A DNA stretch of 64,000 nt. It comes from Leucaena leucocephala. Lineage: Eukaryota; Streptophyta; Magnoliopsida; Fabales; Fabaceae. The position numbers were made by a program, and so were the translations under genes. Under the pieces are notes generated by a model. The model was not told the DNA's origin. It saw only the letters and a list, made by a program, of their open reading frames with translations, and searched no databases. The number at the start of each line of letters is the position of its first letter. Within the stretch, counting starts at the first letter, position 1. Below, one piece after another: positions 59,848 through 64,000 of this stretch. The stretch lies in NCBI GenBank assembly GCA_037074615.1, contig CM073532.1, positions 16,390,001 to 16,454,000 of the forward strand, given 5' to 3'.

Positions 59848-61459
59848 ATTCTAGACAGATACACCCAAGAGAGGGGTGAATTGGGTATTTTAAAAATTTA
59901 ACAGAAATTTAAACTCAAAAGACAGCAAGAAAATGATTGACTAAATAGAATAGAGATTAGAGAGATTTTATCGAGGGAACACAAATCAGTTTATCCTAGT
60001 TTGGACCAAACTCTTATCCTATGTCCAGTCCTCAGAGGCCTTATGAGATTTTCAACTATCTCTAAGATTTCAATGGGCCTTAGCGCCTTCAGTATAGAAA
60101 TTGATTCACTCAATCACTCCCCTTTACTTCCCGTAAGGTGATAATCCCAACTTAAGAGAACCAATCTCTTAAGCTAACAGAATGAATGAAAGAAAAGTAT
60201 TTACAATCTTTCTCAAAGAGTATATATGATGATACACACTGAAGCTCAATAAAAGTCGAGTTACAGAGTATGAAGAAAACTAATAATGTAATAAATTCAG
60301 AAGTCGGTGTTTCATCAATTGGTTGATTTCTTCATTCAATGTCGAGTCATTAAATAACATTTACTTTGTTTGTAGCCGTTAGACTCAGATTTGTAACTGT
60401 TGGAGTGAAGGAATGGTTGGTTGTTGTCGAGTAGGTAAACATTTAATGCTTTGCTAGGAGTAGAAAGTTTCCGTTGCGAGTAGCCTTCATCATTCAATAT
60501 CGTAGCCTTTTCTGAATACACTCAATCTTAAGAGATTTGTTAGTTGTTGAAGCTTTGGTTAAGTATATGAACTGTTAATAAATAACTCATAATCAAAGAT
60601 CAAGTTCATAATCATGTTCAGATAGCTTTAAGAAAAATATATTATATTAATCGATTAATTAGAATTAATTCGATCAATGATTCGATTAATGTATGAAATA
60701 GAAAATAGAGCATCACACTGATCGGATTGTTCAAGCATATATGATCTAATTTGCTAAGACATGTTTAAAAACAACTTATCATGAAGAAGATGAGAAACAT
60801 ACGCATATTTTAACTTGAATCACTCATATATAAGTTAGAAAGAGATGAGATCAATTATAGTTCAAACAAGGAAAGATATTTGAAATTTCTGACGTTAATA
60901 GATTAACTAATTTATTAATATAAATTAATCGAATGCTTAGTCGATTAATGTCTCTGGAAGAATTGAATGAAAGAATATTTCAAAGCAGATTAATCGAATC
61001 GTTAATATATTAATTTAAATTAATTGATTAACTAATCAATTAATGGAGTCATTGTTGTTCATTTTAAAACTGTTCTTAAAAGATTAATCAAATAACTAAT
61101 TGATTAATTACAAATAATCGATTAACTAATCGATTAATTGAGTTATCAATTTAATTCCAAAAGGCAGCTGATGAAATTAATCGAACACTTAATCGATTAA
61201 TGTTCACTCATTAATCGATGTTCCTTTATAACTCAGAATGATGCCTTTACATTAATCTAACAACCAATCAATTAATTGATATCATTAATCGATTAAGTAT
61301 CATTAATCGAATGACTAATTGATTAACTCTTTATATCTTTCTTTTTAACTTCATTTAAATAAAAAACAATTTTGATCACTTTAAAAACACTTTTACATCA
61401 TTAAACAACTTAATTCTTTGATTCCCTTTTGACATCATCAAAACATATAGAAGCTAACA
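59848..61459 (-). mobile_element. SIRE-type LTR nested in F
   Basis: On the minus strand it starts TGTTAGCTTCTATATG at 61459. The far end near 59848 (TAGACAGATACACCC) has lost the usual terminal bases. Homologous to 54255-55021 and 15722-16947. It interrupts LTR F within the GAGATTT hairpin region. No clear duplication, probably because of the terminal deletion. Confidence 0.7.
60650..61330. repeat. TTAATCGATTAA palindrome array
   Basis: A dozen or more full and half sites, same layout as 16063-16802. Confidence 0.85.
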
Positions 61460-62060
61460 TCTCATCCTCCCATGACCAACCATAATAGGTTAATATGACA
61501 GAAGAAGTATGCATGAAGAAGAGCTAATGAGAGAGAGAAGAATCATAGACAAGTTGATATTCTAGCATGTATTATATGAATTTCCTATTTATGTAAATAA
61601 TTTGTAATGAATGATGTACATGTCTATTTATTTAATGAAATTGTATATGATATTACAGGCATGCCTAAATAAACATGGGAAAGCTTGATGATGAGTTATG
61701 CATGCTAGAATTACTTATGAAATCATAAAAGCAAGTGATCATGATAAAAACGTAGGTCCTAAGGCAGTTATATTCTTGCTTCAGTTTGACCTAGTAAACG
61801 AACGAGTCTGGCCATAAAATTTGGTAGACCTATAGTATACATCCTAAACTTTAATTTTATAGGTAACACACCTAAATTGAATGTGTACATTAAGAGAAAT
61901 AAATTTTCAAAGTTGGACTATCAATTTTAAAAATAAACAATGAACAGTACCCAACAATCAATTGAAAAGTTTTAATTTTTGTGCCAAAGTAATGCTTTCG
62001 CTAGTTAAATACACTTTCGAATGTGCACTCTGAGGGGTTAAAAGTATGATGTTTTATTTT

Positions 62061-62072
62061 GGTATCATAGCA
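62061..62072 (+). other. F primer binding site, decayed
   Basis: TGGTATCATAGC, one base different from TGGTATCAGAGC, three bases after the LTR. Confidence 0.75.
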
Positions 62073-62316
62073 TAAGATTATGGCATAGAACAGAAGGTTC
62101 TGGCTTAGAAAATGCTCTGATTTAGTTAGTTTGCCTTCCCTAAACAAGCTAGAGAGACTTGTTTAAGTAGATAACACAGATATAGAGGAGAATCCCACAG
62201 GATATATAAAGGGATTGAGTATAACCAGATAGATCCCTAAGATGAAGTTAAAGAGAATTAGAGCTAGATAGATCCAAGAAAGATAGTATGAGAAGGGTTT
62301 AAGAAAGAGAAGTACC

Positions 62317-62421
62317 AGGGCAAGAGCCTGTTAGCCCCAGTGCTTCAAATTTTCATTAGTACTTTTCAGGTAAGAGTAGCCCAATGATGGGTGACCCATG
62401 GGAAGTGATGAGAAAGGGTGC
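62317..62421 (+). other. Second 5S rRNA-like module, damaged
   Basis: Same place in the internal region as 55240-55357. GTTAGCCCCAG, ATTAGTACTTTTCAG and GATGGGTGAC-CC-ATGGGAAGT are readable. About 12 bases of the A-box region and part of the C-box are missing. Confidence 0.75.
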
Positions 62422-63107
62422 AAATGTCACAAATGTTTGGTAAAGAAGCACAAAGTTATATATGATGATGAGAAAAGTTAAGAAAAGTCAGAAAAAGTTA
62501 TGAAAGCAAGGGATTAGAACCCTTATGTCAAATCCAAATTAAGATGATCTGAGAGGAAAGATTCAAATTATAACCTTGCTTCAGGAGAAGCTAGAAAGGG
62601 AAAAGAGCAATATTCTACTCAAAAGCTAGCAAAGTTGTAAGTTAAAAGAAAGTGTTAGACTTATGGTATATCGAGATATGTAAAGAGAAATGTGTAGTGA
62701 GACATGTAATGAGATAAGTAATACAAACTATGAGGAATGACATAGACCCTAGAATTATATCAAATTTCTAAAGGATTATATATGAAAGAAATGGACACTA
62801 CTTGTAGGTTCAATATAGAGACTAAACTGAGTAGAGTCAAAGAAAGGTGATGTTTGGTCTACACTATCAAACCTCAACTTCAATTGAGTTGATAAGAAAA
62901 GATTATTAGTAAGAGCGAAGCAAACAAGGAGCTCCACTAATGTTAAGAGAAAGTCATTAGACTTTGAGATAGAAGATCATAGTTCCACAAAGATACCCCC
63001 AAACCTTAGTCATAAAATAGAGAATAATATAAAAGAGATATATCCAGAGCTATTTGACTAAGGTAAGAGTTAAATTTTAAGGATGAAATTTATTTAAAGG
63101 AGAGAAT

Positions 63108-63510
63108 TATCACATCCTAATTTTTCCCTATCTGTGTAAGATTGATAGAGGAAAGAAGTTAAGGGTTTATCAGTTTAGGAAATTGAGCTAAGTTTAGAAC
63201 TTGATTTAATTGAACTCTAATGAGTTCATTGTTATGCTATGTTAGGCTTTGTTATTTATGGTAAAGAGGACTACAAAGCAAGAAGCAAAGATTAAAGAAA
63301 AGATTAAAAGAAGAGCAAGGAATAAAGGTAGTGAACTTACTTAACTAGTATGCTTGCTTGCTTAGATGTTTTATGAGATGGTTGCTTATTTTCATTATGT
63401 GAAGCATGCATGATAGACTGATGCTCTATTTCTTTTTATGCTATGGCCATATGTTATAATTTAAGGAACATGGAAGCATATAGAGATGTCATTATGCAAG
63501 CATGATCATT
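63108..63510 (+). mobile_element. F-family LTR, 3' copy, incomplete
   Basis: Begins TATCACATCCTAATTTTTCC after the polypurine tract. Matches 1400-1600 of LTR F (TTATGTGAAGCATG, CTTTTTATGCTATGGCCATA, ATTATGCAAGCA) after a large internal deletion. Similarity fades near 63510. Confidence 0.6.
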
Positions 63511-64000
63511 AAGTCCTGTAATAATTTCCAAAATTCAGAAATTAATATCAATTTTTTAGGACCTCTTTTTTCTTCTTTTTTTCCCTAACTTAAACCTGAT
63601 CTAAACGTTATATTTTCTTCCGATCATCATCACGATCCTTTCCTAACTTCTTTCCTCATCAATCTTATATAGATAGGAAAAAATTAGGATATGACACCAA
63701 CAACTATTTCTATATATAAAATTTGAACTTAAAACATTGCTTTATAATTATACTATAAATATAATACAAACCTATAAAAATTGCATTTTTGTGAGTTATG
63801 AATAATATTATTTACTTTTCAGAGTCTATCCATTTGGTTCATCTTTTGGAGAAGAGCTTATAGAAAAAAAGTGGTTTAAAAGTAATTCTGGGGAAGCTCT
63901 TATGGAGAAAAACTTATAGAAGGAAAGTGATTCTGAATTTCATAAGTGTTTAGATGGTTATTAGTATAATGACTTTTTTTATAGGTAAATTACTAGAAAG
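63511..64000. other. Unassigned AT-rich sequence
   Basis: Contains AAAAAATTAGGATATGACA (63678-63696), resembling an F LTR end, and an imperfect direct repeat GGAGAA..CTTATAGAA..AAAGTG at 63848-63874 and 63904-63929. No gene seen. Confidence 0.4.

Larger units (their letters stand above)
55530..62057 (+). mobile_element. Family F LTR, split by C3 and a SIRE-type LTR
   Basis: Starts at the decayed TTTAATATCCTAATTTTTAG and ends GATGTTTTA at 62057, followed by a primer site. Pieces 55530-56380, 58730-59847 and 61460-62057 align in order with LTR 1-2330 (for example GACGCCTAATATCTG). It serves as the 3' LTR of the internal region on its left and the 5' LTR of that on its right. Confidence 0.7.
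62058..63107 (+). mobile_element. F internal region, short and non-coding
   Basis: About 1,050 bases between a decayed primer site and a polypurine tract. No ORF. It includes recurring TTCTGGC words after the primer site, a damaged 5S-like module, and AAGGATGAAATTTATT with AAAGGAGAGAA before the next LTR. A short, non-autonomous element. Confidence 0.7.

Noticed and set aside
59848..61459. A 5-bp target duplication for the SIRE-type LTR
   Set aside because: The left terminus is deleted or mutated, and no matching flanks could be shown.
62881..63100. Coding remnant in the F internal region
   Set aside because: No open frame or retrotransposon protein motif; only purine-rich sequence before the polypurine tract.
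63678..63696. Minus-strand F LTR start at the right edge
   Set aside because: Only a 19-base end-like match; the adjoining sequence shows no further LTR similarity that I can follow.

Overview
The window looks like a gene-poor, heterochromatin-like stretch of a flowering-plant nuclear genome, probably a eudicot. The evidence is plant-type LTR retrotransposons of both superfamilies (SIRE/Maximus-like Ty1/copia; Ty3/gypsy-like elements with the CGAGGACGAAATT end motif), initiator-tRNA-Met primer sites, a 9-bp-TSD MITE and an AP2/ERF gene fragment. I find no intact protein-coding gene. Almost everything is a retrotransposon, a solo LTR or a decayed remnant. The species cannot be named from the sequence.

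Left part (1-15721). The right part of an old gypsy-like LTR (family F) is followed by a degenerate copia LTR (G). G was split by a copia solo LTR (H, TSD GTCCA) and then by a solo LTR of the 3.1-3.6-kb gypsy-like family B (TSD GTAGT). About 6 kb of low-copy AT-rich DNA follows. It holds a broken acidic ORF, a 678-bp Mutator-type MITE with a perfect 9-bp TSD, an AP2/ERF remnant and exon-like scraps. It ends at a second G-family copia element reduced to its 3' end.

Middle (15722-55021). One old minus-strand SIRE-like copia element (net about 9.1 kb) has been opened by four insertions, three of which carry a further insertion. From left to right these are: LTR D1 (TSD AGGAG) carrying C1; LTR D2 (TSD TAGCT); LTR C2 (TSD TTCAA) carrying a complete non-coding element A1 (7,630 bp, TSD CTCAG); and element B (minus, TSD CCAGC, 3,602-bp LTRs) carrying solo LTR A2 (TSD TCTTC). 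Read around these inserts, the copia order is gag, protease, integrase, reverse transcriptase, RNase H, a motif array, an accessory ORF2, and the 3' LTR. All coding parts are broken.

Right part (55022-64000). An old short-internal gypsy-like element (F) is arranged internal-LTR-internal-LTR. Its middle LTR holds solo LTR C3 (TSD GATCG) and a SIRE-type LTR. Both F internal regions contain a 5S-rRNA-like module.

Nothing here works as a gene network. The relationships are parasitic and regulatory: A1 has no coding capacity and would need proteins from relatives. The A, B and C LTRs share a core promoter (TATAAATACCCC plus a GA-rich leader) and apparently conserved RNA stem-loops. Several families carry dense arrays of short palindromic motifs (TCGCGAC in A, B, D and H; TTAATCGATTAA in the SIRE-like element).
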